Positions 12,930 through 22,406 of a stretch of DNA of 28,765 bases are shown here, one piece after another. The number at the start of each line of letters is the position of its first letter. Within the stretch, counting starts at the first letter, position 1. The notes beneath the pieces were generated by a model, which was given only the letters and a program-made list of their open reading frames with translations, did no database searches and had not been told where the DNA came from. A program made the translations under genes and the position numbers. This DNA comes from Saccoglossus kowalevskii (Eukaryota; Hemichordata; Enteropneusta; Harrimaniidae): positions 418,148 through 446,912 of the forward strand of contig NW_003120423.1 in NCBI RefSeq assembly GCF_000003605.2, given 5' to 3'.

Positions 12930-13141
12930 TACTGTAAAGGGGGTAATTATTCACTGGGTTTTAATTTAGCTTATTTCGCTGACTGGAAAAATGCGCTAAA
13001 TTAAAACCCAGTGAATATGTAAAATTTAGCATAGAACACATTATCTAAATGACGAAACCGTGAATTTAAAACCCACTGAATATGCCTGAAATGGTAAATC
13101 AGCGAAATTTAAACCCAGTGAAAATTAGTCATTTTACAGTA
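12930..13141. mobile_element. MITE family 2 (TACTGTAAA...TTTACAGTA)
   Basis: A 212-bp element bounded by TACTGTAAA and TTTACAGTA, with long imperfect inverted ends. The left end reads TTCACTGGGTTTTAATTTAG and the right end contains GAAATTTAAACCCAGTGAAA. Two further inner copies of the AAACCCAGTGAA-type word (about 13003 and 13070) make it a nested set of inverted repeats. There is no coding capacity. The tips match family 1 but the body differs, so both may use the same transposase. Confidence 0.75.
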
Positions 13142-14894
13142 GCTATTTGTATCTCTATTACCGGTATTTCTTTTAGACTGTAAACAACTAGCAATGTATC
13201 AGGAATGAAATCTTTCATTTATGTGAGTTGTAATTGAGTGCTTTCCTTCAAATCCATGAACACAATCTGCTAATTACATTAAATGGCATATATCAGTTTT
13301 GAGCTATACAAAAATCGAAAGTAAGCTGCAAGTATTCAGTGTCGTATATGCAGAGTACACATCGTACACCAAGCAGCTGAAATCAATGTTTTATAGATTT
13401 TTTATAAATCTTTTGTTGTAAAACAAATTTTTTAAATTCTAAGGTATTATAAAATATTATTTGAAAACAATAATCATCATGGCTGTGCTGAAAAAAAATA
13501 ACATGTTATTTTGACAACATGCTGGCAATTGAATTTCCTCGTTAACTATATTGACATATGCTTTCTTGTTATTTTAAAGGACATGATGATGAAATTATGT
13601 GGGTTTTTTTCATCCTTGGAATAGTTTCATTTGATTTTATCATCAGTTGTTATTATATTGTCAATTATGAATGTAAGGTTTATGTAGCAGTTACACTGTG
13701 ATTTACGTTTCCTTGTCACCTTCAAATATTTTGAGTTTTTCTTCAATGTAATTATGTAATCAATTTAATTCCTTCACAGGAAGTGTACATGTTTCAATAA
13801 ACAGTTTTCATGTCTAACAGTTGACACACAGAAAGTAATTTAGTTTTTGCTACCCTCTGTCAGATTTTTGTTTGTTATGCATTAATTGTGACAAATGATA
13901 GACAGAATGATTCTGTCTCAAGATACTTCAACTTCAATACGACATTCATCACAAATACACACTATTTATTCAGTCTCTAGTCGCCTATAAGGGTCACCCG
14001 TTTGAAATCAGTGGGGGTGTTAATATTTTATTCACACATGTCAAACATGGTTTATTTTTATGAACATTTTCATGATTATATTCGTTTCACCCCCTTACAA
14101 TTTTGTTTTTCGCACAATCTGCCTCACCCCAGTTTTAAAATGGTGTGCCCTTTAATACAACCAGTGGAATATAATCTTGTGTAATACATTAGCATATATC
14201 TCATGAGATGATCTTCCGTAGGCTTGAATCTAAACTCAACATGGATATTTATTCATTGATTCCTGGGAGGGGGCAAACTTATGACAGAATCATGTATCTT
14301 GATTTTAGCTTCCTAACCCTTGACCCCTTGACCCTGAATTGGATAATTAGTACATGCTTAAAGGCAGTACACACTTCTTAAAGTCTCATACAGCCTGCTT
14401 AATTAGGTAATTAATCATCGCAACAATACCTTTGATGTCATTATTCCTGAATTTAACCTTTAAATATTAATGGCATGCAGTTATGTAATAACAGTAGACT
14501 ATAACGACACAAGAAAATACCAGAACTGAAAACTAGTAATAATATCTACCAGGTATACACACTAGGTTTCAGGCAAAGTTTTCAATGTAATATACATTCA
14601 CCTAAAATGCTTCTATCAGCTAAACTTCAACTCAGAACATTTACACTACTAATGATTTAAAATCTAGAAAACTAAAATAGATGAAGAATTTTTACAATAC
14701 CAGTTACAAATATCAAGAATCCGCAAAAATTATTATTAGTCATTTTTAGAGTTTTCCCCCTGCAATGTCATTTATGGAGTAAACAGCAAGAGATTACAGC
14801 AGACAGATACTTGATGAATGCTACATTCTTCCCAAGAGTGTGATATCGTCAATGTTTTGACGAGAGTACATCTCAATGATGCGAACTTACCTTA
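13142..14894. other. Non-coding stretch
   Basis: AT-rich with no supported exon. TTGACCCCTTGACCCTGA near 14320 is a short local repeat. Confidence 0.6.
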
Positions 14895-14974
14895 TTATTT
14901 TAAGAAGATCTTACGGGCATCCTTCAGCGCATTGTCGCTGTACTTCACAAGCGTACTGTACTGTGAACACTTAA
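14895..14974 (-). CDS. Candidate terminal exon, minus strand (weak)
   Basis: After a possible acceptor CTCGCAG, the minus strand reads KCSQYSTLVKYSDNALKDAR then KIFLK and TAA. The composition is coding-like. Against this, a perfect AAG|GTAAGT donor follows the stop, and the frame cannot be joined in phase to the exon at 18286-18371. It could be chance. A 149-codon plus-strand open frame overlaps it and looks even less protein-like. Confidence 0.18.
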
Positions 14975-15949
14975 CTGCGAGTTCCAGTGGTGATCAATCA
15001 CGGCATAATAAATTCTGTGAATGCCGTCTAAATTATATTTCCTGTGCTCAATACTGCACTCAACTCCGCGGATCCTATGAAGCAAACAATGAACGTGGGA
15101 TAAATGCTATCAAGAGGGATATAATTATAGCGTTAATCACGATATCATCCGGTATTAGTGGACCATTTGAAACGATGACAGTCAGTGATCATGCACAATG
15201 CACGCTACATGAAAACAAATCAATTTTCTCTAGGGACCTAACAATGATACTCCCCCAAACACTGTGAATGGCACAACCAAGCATATTCAAAAACATTAGT
15301 ACATGTACAAGACAACATCCTCTAATAACTGCGTAACAATTGCATATCAAGTACATAATGGAATGTCCTCGCTTACAAATCAGTTTACCAAGCACAAGAA
15401 GTATACCTGCACACCCCCGTACAATAAATGAACTAATCCACATCAATTTATATCAAATCTTAAGATCAGACATAAAAACAGAAGTAAAAATTCCAACCAT
15501 TGCAGGAGAATGTTTCAGGTGAACCATGTGCACTGGACTGTAAAAGAAACTGGAACAATGCTTTTAAAATTCCTTAAAACTCGGTGACAGGGAGTAAGCT
15601 GTTTTCAGTATAACTTTGAAAATCATTGAGGGAAAAAATTCAGAATGTTCAATGATGCAACACATTTGTCACACTCTAAGTCAGTACAATTAAACATATT
15701 TGCATAACCATGAACTGTTAATATTCACACTACTTGGCTTTAAAGGCCAAGTAAGCTTCCCTGCAATTGACATTCCTATTTTTATTGATATTTACATATA
15801 GTTCCTTGGCTCTTTAAATCGTTAGCAAATTTGTACAGCCATTTAACACTACCACACTACTCTAGTTACTTTCTGAAAGTCAATAAAGCTTTTTGTGAAA
15901 TTTCAGCTGGTTAAATATTAATAAGAATTAGTGTTTAAGTGGCAAGTCA

Positions 15950-15952
<3 letters not shown>

Positions 15953-15995
<43 letters not shown>
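15953..15995 (+). repeat. 43-base poly(A) run
   Basis: An uninterrupted A run. AATAAA occurs about 70 bases upstream (near 15882), farther than in a normal mRNA tail, so a retroposed tail is possible but not shown. No 5' retroposon body was recognised. Confidence 0.95.
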
Positions 15996-15998
<3 letters not shown>

Positions 15999-16247
15999 CT
16001 CAATCTGTCAATCCTCGCCGTGTTAGGTAAATTTGAGTGTTCACTGCTGAAAATAAAGAGCAAACAATCAAACAGTCCACTGATAGGCTTGATGATAAAA
16101 TATCAGGAATAAGCAGCCAATAAGAAATAGTTTTACTCACTTTCAAAATTATCATGGATGTGGGTTTGTGAAGAGAGAAAGAATTGTATACTGAAAATGC
16201 GTTAATTAATTCACAGGGTTTTAATAATTTTCATAAATCGATGAAGT

Positions 16248-16462
16248 TGCTGTAGAATACTTTATTTTTTCGCTTGGAATTAATTTTCGCTATTTTCACT
16301 GAAGGGATGATTCAGTAAAAATAAAATGCAGCAAATATACCTTTTTCCCCTATATTTTACATTCACCTTGTCAAAAATCAGTGAAAATAAATTCCATACA
16401 AAATACCCAAAAAGACTTTTCAGCAAAAATTAATTCCAGCTAAAATAAAGTATTTTACAGTA
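16248..16462 (-). mobile_element. MITE family 1, copy C (inverted)
   Basis: This copy runs opposite to copies A, B and D: CTGTAGAATACTTTATTTTT at the left and AAATAAAGTATTTTACAGTA at the right. It contains the reverse complement of the shared core (AAAATAAATTCCATACAAAA). The left TA has mutated to TG. Opposite orientation shows that the family is dispersed and not a tandem duplicate. Confidence 0.82.
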
Positions 16463-18285
16463 AGCGAAAATAAAAAAATAGTTCAATCCTCTGTCACTCA
16501 TCACATGCAATAGATAATTATTTACATAATGACAGTGACTATAATATGGTTAAAGCGTGGTGGTCGTCGCACAGCGCATGTTCGAATTTCATGTAAATAA
16601 ACAATGTATTTTACACGCGTTGTATACGTCGCTATGAGTCCCATATCGCCACCCTATAATATATAACAGCAGTTTTCATGTTAATTCGATTAGGAGGATA
16701 TTACAGTGCGGAGATGTCATTCAGTTCAATGTACGGTCAGTTGAAAGCTATCGTATGTATTGTAAATATAAAAAGCAATCTTGTTTACTCTCACCCAGAT
16801 TCAATTATATTGTGGATCGTTTTATTAACTGGAATTGAAAACTCTCCTTCCAGGTACCTTAACAACTGCACTTTAGAGTCAAAAAAGATATTTACTAACT
16901 GAAAAAGATGAATATTTAATGAGCTTATTTGCATAAAATTCTCATGCACATGCTCTCTAAATAAGACTGATTTTGCAGAGAGTCAAAATGAAATCTCAAA
17001 AAAATTAAGTTGGGCCAACTTGTGAATTTCATTTTATCAAATTACTATAGAAAGATATTCTTTCAAGATAATTTTATTGATGTTATAAGGATAACTAGGA
17101 GAACACAGAAGAGAATGTAAATTAACAATTGCATTTATTCTATACCGGATAACTCAAATATGACCGTAGATACACTGCTGACATTCACGTAATCACATAT
17201 AATAGAGAGAATACGCTAAATCTAAAACAGCTATTATTACAGCTTTATACAAGCGAGTTCTATTTTACCTCATGTAGAGTATCATAAGTGCCCCAATGTC
17301 ATTTACTTTCCTACCCAACATCCCACTCCCTCAGATTTGATACAGTATATTGTAGACTGAAATTCAACAATAATTATTAGATTGCTTGGCAACATTGATG
17401 TATTATTCAGAGGGCAATTTCATTTGAATAATTCATGGAGTATATATGAGTCGGTTAAAACATTCCAATGTACATGTGCATTCATAATCTTAGATACTGT
17501 GCTCAAAAATATTGTAATATTTGCACGTATCCAGAAAACTGTTTTCCAATGAATTAATATTTTTCCGTTGATGCCAGCTAAATTTGAAGTGGTTTCATTT
17601 ATGTGATATTGACACCCTAGTATAAAAAAATCTCAATTTGTATTGTTTTTCTCTTTTTTTTTCATTCACATGCAATAATTGGCAGCACCTACATTCCCCA
17701 TGGTAACCCCTCCCCTCGTTTTTTTTAATTAACTAAGTAAATGAATTCAGTGCCCTGATGATATACAGTCTAGGAAGCTTATAATTGCCACAATGTCCCG
17801 TCTACCACTTATTTATCAATTAAGAAAATTGTTATCACAACAACATCTGTCTGTTTCTCATGTGAGTTTAATGAGGCTTCCCGCTCACGTCCTTTACATC
17901 GTACCCCCACATGAACATTCACCTTTGGATTGGACACAATTCACAACATTTTAAAAAAATGTGGTGGATAGTGTACGGTGGTGATTTACCGTAAATTTAA
18001 CGCAGGCACAAAAAATACACATTTTAACGTAAATTATTATATGAAATAAAACTGATTTTTGGCATCTAGATCAAATTTAGATGCGAGCACGAAAGTGGTA
18101 GGTAGCTGATAAACGGGGTAAGTAACCGTCGTGTAACGTAAACGTCTGGGATCGAAAGTCCATCAATCTCCAGTCATTGTAACGGACATAGAGATTTAAT
18201 CGTCGTTGTTGTCATGCACGAGTACATATCGTGTAATGTCTAATGTCTCACTGTTTTGTTATGGGTGGTGTTTAATCGCACGTAC
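16463..18285. other. Mostly non-coding stretch
   Basis: A CpG-richer patch at 16550-16720 is followed by TATAATATATAA and an ATG at 16678 whose frame (MLIRLGGYYSAEMSFSS...) meets a GTATGT donor-like word at about 16753. This is too weak to call as an exon. The rest shows nothing recognisable. Confidence 0.5.
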
Positions 18286-18371
18286 CTGCTATTAGTCTGA
18301 CAACGCATGACATCACACATCTGTAGATAAGACTGTAGTGATGAGGCGAACATTTCCTCCACTGTCGCCAT
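18286..18371 (-). CDS. Candidate first coding exon, minus strand
   Basis: On the minus strand, AAGATGGCG starts an open frame of 28 codons plus two bases: MATVEEMFASSLQSYLQMCD, then VMRCQTNS. It runs straight into an AG|GTACGTG splice donor. ATGGCG is a typical animal gene start, and AAGATGGCG is also a YY1-like initiator word. Two CCAAT boxes lie behind it. Later exons should lie at lower coordinates in this window or beyond; none with a matching phase could be joined. I do not recognise the protein. The coding-like composition, start context, donor and CpG-rich setting together make this a fair but unproven call. Confidence 0.5.
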
Positions 18372-18445
18372 CTTGGTACACGGAATAACGCTTGATCCGA
18401 TTGGTTGCGAAGATAGAGATCTCGTGTGCGGTTTCTTATTGGTCC
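18372..18445 (-). promoter_or_regulatory. CCAAT-box promoter region for the minus-strand exon
   Basis: ATTGG at 18400-18404 and 18438-18442 reads CCAAT on the minus strand (CGCAACCAATCGG and GGACCAATAAG), about 30 and 70 bases before the ATG at 18371. A TATATAA word at 18474-18480 can be read on either strand and may serve a divergent transcript. The placement suits a short-leader promoter. Confidence 0.4.
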
Positions 18446-18751
18446 ATAGTTTGATAAAGTTTTGGGAAGATGTTATATAAGGTACCGAGCACTCGGCAAT
18501 AATTAATATATGTATAGTACTAGTTTGTTAATAAATAATAATGTAATAACACGAAATATGTGTTTAGTGAGGTTTTTAAATATGTTTTTAAAAAGTATGT
18601 ATTATTTTTACTAGGCAAGGTCGGCTAATTCGGCCATCACTGTAGCGAGTAAGTTAACACCGAGTTTGCGACACCGTGCGATTCAGACGATGAGAAGGTA
18701 TATAGTATATAGGTTTTGAAACTTTAGGAGGACACCACAGATTTTTTTTAC

Positions 18752-20040
18752 CTTTTGCAAATGAGTTGGCAGACGTACTTGAATTAGTTGATAAATTCTG
18801 ACCAGGTGCCGTTTAAATTGACTGGGGTGTCTTAAATGGCCCCACCGTCCCATTACAGAGGACGAAATTCGCCGTAGTTCTAGTATTGGCAGTATTAAGA
18901 ATGATATGCCCGTAGGCCTAGATGAGTTTATTGGAAAATTATTTAAATATTTGGGTTATATACTATTGTGACAATTATTTTGAATCAAACATTTGAATCT
19001 GGCATTTTTGTATTTTAACCGCATGGTTCAAAGCAATTATTATTCCGAGCCTGATGACCCGGAACATTATAGACCAATTTAAAATAAATTACAAAAAAAT
19101 AGACAAATTCTACTGTGCATTTATCGATTTCTCCAAGGCGTTTGATACAATCGAGAGTTGACGACTATGTTACATGTTATTCTTAAACAATATAACGTTT
19201 TTAAAATGTTGTCGAGCATGTCACGGTTATTCCGATAAAATTGCATAATTTGGTTGTAACATTGGCGTTCGCATTGAGTCATTTTTTTTTCATAAACGAA
19301 TTGTCACGCGAACTTCAGCAACGACGCAAACTTTTCTGTAAAGATTTGCTGATGATGTGTAGTTATGTTCTCTGGTACTATAATCTGGTCTTTTGACAAA
19401 CTAAGTATGTATTGTGTTATGTGAGAAATAAAAACAACAATCATGCTCTTTAAAACGGATGGTCACGTGGTCTCGATCAGAAGTCTGGGTATATAAAGGT
19501 GTAGTAAGCTCGTAGAAGTAACTTCACATGTACATCTTGGAATTGTCTTCTATTATAGACTTCATTGGTCATCGGCGACAAAAAGACTGGTGCAGAAACC
19601 ACGAAAGGTTTTGTTTGCGATCATGAAACCCGTAAATGATTAGAACTTGTAAGAAGTTTTTGCAAATTGTCATATAACGGTTTCAAGTCAGTATCATTGT
19701 CTAGAGCATATCTAATATCGAGCGTGTAGATATTCCTTTGGTGTGACAAACAAATTACCCAAACAATTTATGTTATAGGTGATAGGTGATAACCGATCTT
19801 CTACTCCCAGAACATTCGTCCCGGTGTTACCACTATCACCCACGCGAGATATCGTGTGTTTATCATTGTCAGTATAACCAATAAGCATTTATGGATGTGC
19901 AACAAGTTACCAACATGTATGCTATACCGGTATCTTACAAACATTTCTGTACAATATTTGTTGAACGAGTTGATGATGATTCTTTTAAATATTAGATTTC
20001 GATTGACGCGCAGTATACTCTCGCATTAAAAAAAGATTAA
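18752..20040 (+). mobile_element. Decayed non-LTR retrotransposon (LINE) with RT motifs
   Basis: Reverse-transcriptase landmarks follow one another in order but in shifting frames. At 18852 is ITEDEIRRSSSIGSIKND followed by GLDEFIGKLFKY (RT N-terminal region). At 19021 is WFKAIIIP, then EPDDPEHYRPI in the next frame (RT motif 1). At about 19114 is CAFIDFSKAFDTIE (motif A with catalytic Asp). At about 19291 is FFINELSREL. At 19345-19359 is FADDV (motif C, catalytic Asp pair). At about 19441 is TIMLFKTDGHVV, at 19512 VEVTSHVHLGIVFY, at 19575 ATKRLVQKPRKVLFAIMK and at 19725 CRYSFGVTNKLPKQF. Between YRPI and motif A about 40 residues are missing, so there is an internal deletion as well as frameshifts and stops. 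It is dead. The motif set suits the CR1/L2/Rex1-like superfamily, but the clade is not fixed. Ends are approximate. Confidence 0.85.
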
Positions 20041-20159
20041 CATTGACATTTTTCACTGCACTGACTACAGCTACGATAACAGTGTTAGCTTGAGCAATTA
20101 TCCCTAAGGCCATACTGATTTAATTTTATGGATGATATCCTCTGGAGACCCCAAAACTA

Positions 20160-20213
20160 ATGCGAGAGGGCGAAAAAAAAATCCTGCCAAAAAAAAAAAA
20201 AAAAAAAGAAAAA
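20160..20213. repeat. A-rich tract
   Basis: Two A runs separated by TCCTGCC, the second of 19 bases followed by GAAAAAA, about 120 bp beyond the last recognisable LINE sequence. It could be a residue of the LINE tail, but that is not demonstrable. Confidence 0.6.
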
Positions 20214-20679
20214 ATGCTGCTAAAACCACAGGACTATGAAGCTGGTATTACGAATTGAACCACAGAACACAGTGTATCAAAAAACAACAACAAGAAGTCT
20301 TTATTTGTAGGAGGCACATGTTGATGTACATATCTCGTACTGTATTACTGTCACATGTATCATCACCTTTGATTTTGAAAAGGCAAGAGAATAAGGCAGA
20401 TGTTATAGCTTTGCCAAAGGCATACACATCAACTCAATAATAAAGAAACACTTACTGTGTTGTAATGAAACAACAAATAGAATTAAAAATGAACAATAAG
20501 TTTGTCAACAGCAACCTGGAAATTAACTTCTTTGACATTCAAACTACAGCTTTTAAAGTGATACTTCAACTATGTAACAAATTATAAGAGGCTCAATATT
20601 GAAAAAAAAAATACCAACAGAAAGTCAACAAAAATTTGGATGCAGAAAATTATGTACATGTATCTTGATGAAAGTTCGT

Positions 20680-20951
20680 CATATGATCAAAATATTGCTG
20701 ACTGTGTGTGCAAGCAAAATATCCGAATCAGAAAATGAAAAAAAAAATAAGAAGAAATGCGGGACAGCCACTCTGGACAATATGTCCTTAAAGTTGTCTG
20801 GACGAAACTCGCTTGCCGCTACCAATCTCTCCCATAGCTGTGTAAACGTCACATCTCCCTGGCCGACGTCAATTGCGTACTATTCTACAACAATCCCTTC
20901 GTTTTTCCTCTGAACTTTTATGCTCACGTATTTTGGTGGCGTGGTCTCCAT
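20680..20951 (-). pseudogene. Minus-strand protein-like frame with an in-frame TAG
   Basis: Reading down from ATG at 20951 (context CCAACATGG, close to Kozak) gives METTPPKYVSIKVQRKNEG then IVVE. A TAG follows at 20882-20880, and the same frame continues YAIDVGQGDVTFTQLWERLV, AASEFRPDNFKDILSRVAVP and on to a TGA near 20679. The roughly 43 residues after the TAG have convincing protein composition and no stops, unlike the surrounding DNA. The final Phe-rich part is encoded by T runs and is probably not coding. The promoter side (about 20955-20985) holds a GCACATGCGCATTGCG NRF1-like word. The TAG could be a nonsense mutation (for example from CAG), a sequencing error or polymorphism, or the end of a 48-base intron beginning GTGAGC after codon 8. 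I do not recognise the family. A minus-strand AATAAA lies near 20300. Confidence 0.45.
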
Positions 20952-20954
20952 GTT

Positions 20955-20990
20955 GGAATTCCCGGCAACGCAATGCGCATGTGCAGAAGA
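20955..20990 (-). promoter_or_regulatory. Candidate promoter with NRF1-like word
   Basis: Just upstream of the minus-strand ATG at 20951, the minus strand reads GCACATGCGCATTGCG and then GTTGCCGGGAATTCC. The ATGCGCAT core resembles an NRF1 site. The stretch from here to 21500 is visibly richer in CpG than the rest of the window, as expected of a promoter. There is no direct evidence of transcription. Confidence 0.3.
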
Positions 20991-21228
20991 TCATGTGTGA
21001 CAAAATTGGCACGTTTTGAGGTTGTCGAAAATGAATTTTACGACAAGCCAGCGTTTTGCGATAATATGAGTCGGCAAGTTCCGGACAGAAAACCGATCTG
21101 TGGAGACCAGTCGTCGGAGATTTTTTTTTTTTTTTTGAGAACAGGCGAAAACTAATGCGCGCGTGGATGTCATCCATAAAATTAAGTCGGTGTGGCCTAA
21201 TGGGTCTAAAAAAGTTAAATAACGTCAC

Positions 21229-22230
21229 TTCTCGTTGGATTCTCCCCAGACTAGGATTAGTGTGAGGATTGTCACAGAGATTTTTTCAAAAAGTACTTGA
21301 CTGCATCCATCACGCTACAATTTATATATTACGAGATGAGTGTAAATTGCGATCATTGTTCGTTGGCGTGCATGCATGGCCAGAACAGTCTTACAGTGAG
21401 ATCGTTTGAGTTCGTGATTTCCTGTGACATTAACTAGTGGCGCGCCCTCGGTGTCCGGTGTAAGAAACTCGAGTTTAAAGAACCGGACACGCGAGCACTA
21501 CAAGTTTCAAACGTAAATTTAATGAGTTCAAATGTTTTAGTTTAAAAAAGCAACAGTTTTTTAATGAAATAATTGTGATAGACAACTACTATTCGAGAGC
21601 CCCAGACATTTTATTTTGGCAAATAATTTTACATTTCTCTATACACTTTCGGCTGTGTACACGCGACTACAAATAATATTACGTTTCATATGATGGCAAA
21701 GTTCCGATGAAAAATTACTGTGAAATAGTATTTAATATTTAATTATTTGTTCCATTGTTTATTTATTTATTGTAACCCTTTTAAGTAAGGAGCTCACCAA
21801 AGCAACATATAGGAAGAAAAATAATTAGGAGCAGCCAAAAAAAAAATATGTCTAAAAATACATATAATTACAAAAAAAATGGCATTTAAAAATCACACAT
21901 GATTTTTTTAGTTCAACTGTATCAATGAGGAATTGTTTAAAAATGCTGAAAATGCCCAAGAAAGAAATTAGTAGCAGTCCACGGGTTGAATTCATTTTTA
22001 TTCAGTGAGGTGTGTTTGATTGTATTCATCATACTTTCTCTCCGGTTTGAAAAAGCGTCACATTTCAAGATGAAATGTGCTATTGTTCCAAATTCATTTC
22101 TACAAGGACACGGCAATCTACGAAATTGTATGAAAACAAAAGATACAAGTTACTATGTGCATGAGGGCAGTATGATTACTTGGAAGTCCTCCGCCCACTG
22201 TAGTTAAAAACAGTGACTGACAGGCTCCTT
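21229..22230. other. Intergenic stretch before the TEX26-like gene
   Basis: Contains the 49-bp palindrome at 21447 and AT-rich filler from 21520. No reading frame with protein-like composition. Confidence 0.5.
21447..21495. repeat. Imperfect 49-bp palindrome
   Basis: Left arm CTCGGTGTCCGGT and right arm ACCGGACACGCGAG pair (one bulged base), then five mismatches, then a perfect centre AAACTCGAGTTT. It lies in the CpG-richer stretch between the minus-strand start at 20951 and the plus-strand start at 22407. Confidence 0.75.
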
Positions 22231-22236
22231 GGCAAC
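22231..22236 (-). promoter_or_regulatory. X-box half-site upstream of the TEX26-like gene
   Basis: The plus strand reads CTCCTTGGCAACGAGG. GGCAAC is a perfect RFX half-site (RGYAAC), while the partner half-site is degenerate (two mismatches to GTNRCC at spacing 2). It lies about 170 bp before the ATG of the TEX26-like gene, a distance at which ciliary-gene X-boxes are often found. A GCGTCAC word follows at about 22244. Function is inferred only. Confidence 0.3.
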
Positions 22237-22406
22237 GAGGTTAGCGTCACATAGAAACGACCGCACGCTCACAGCACAACCGAGTTCACAAGTTTCTTTC
22301 AAATACGAATAATTAATGTAGCATGGGAACAATACAAGCATACCCGCTCACTACACATACACACCACGGCGACTGAGTAAGAGACCACCTGTCTGTCAAC
22401 TTAATA

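Noticed and set aside
14818-15267. 149-codon plus-strand open frame
   Set aside because: Long for this AT-rich DNA, but no domain, no low-stop neighbour exon, no promoter context and no convincing protein composition. An opposite-strand segment inside it looks more coding-like.
17812-17930. Minus-strand 43-residue open stretch with an internal GTGAGC
   Set aside because: No acceptor with a pyrimidine tract, no start and no partner exon. A stretch of this length can occur by chance.
20869-21228. 119-codon minus-strand open frame overlapping the 20951 start
   Set aside because: It includes Lys repeats from a T run and has no recognisable motif. The frame starting at 20951 is more protein-like.
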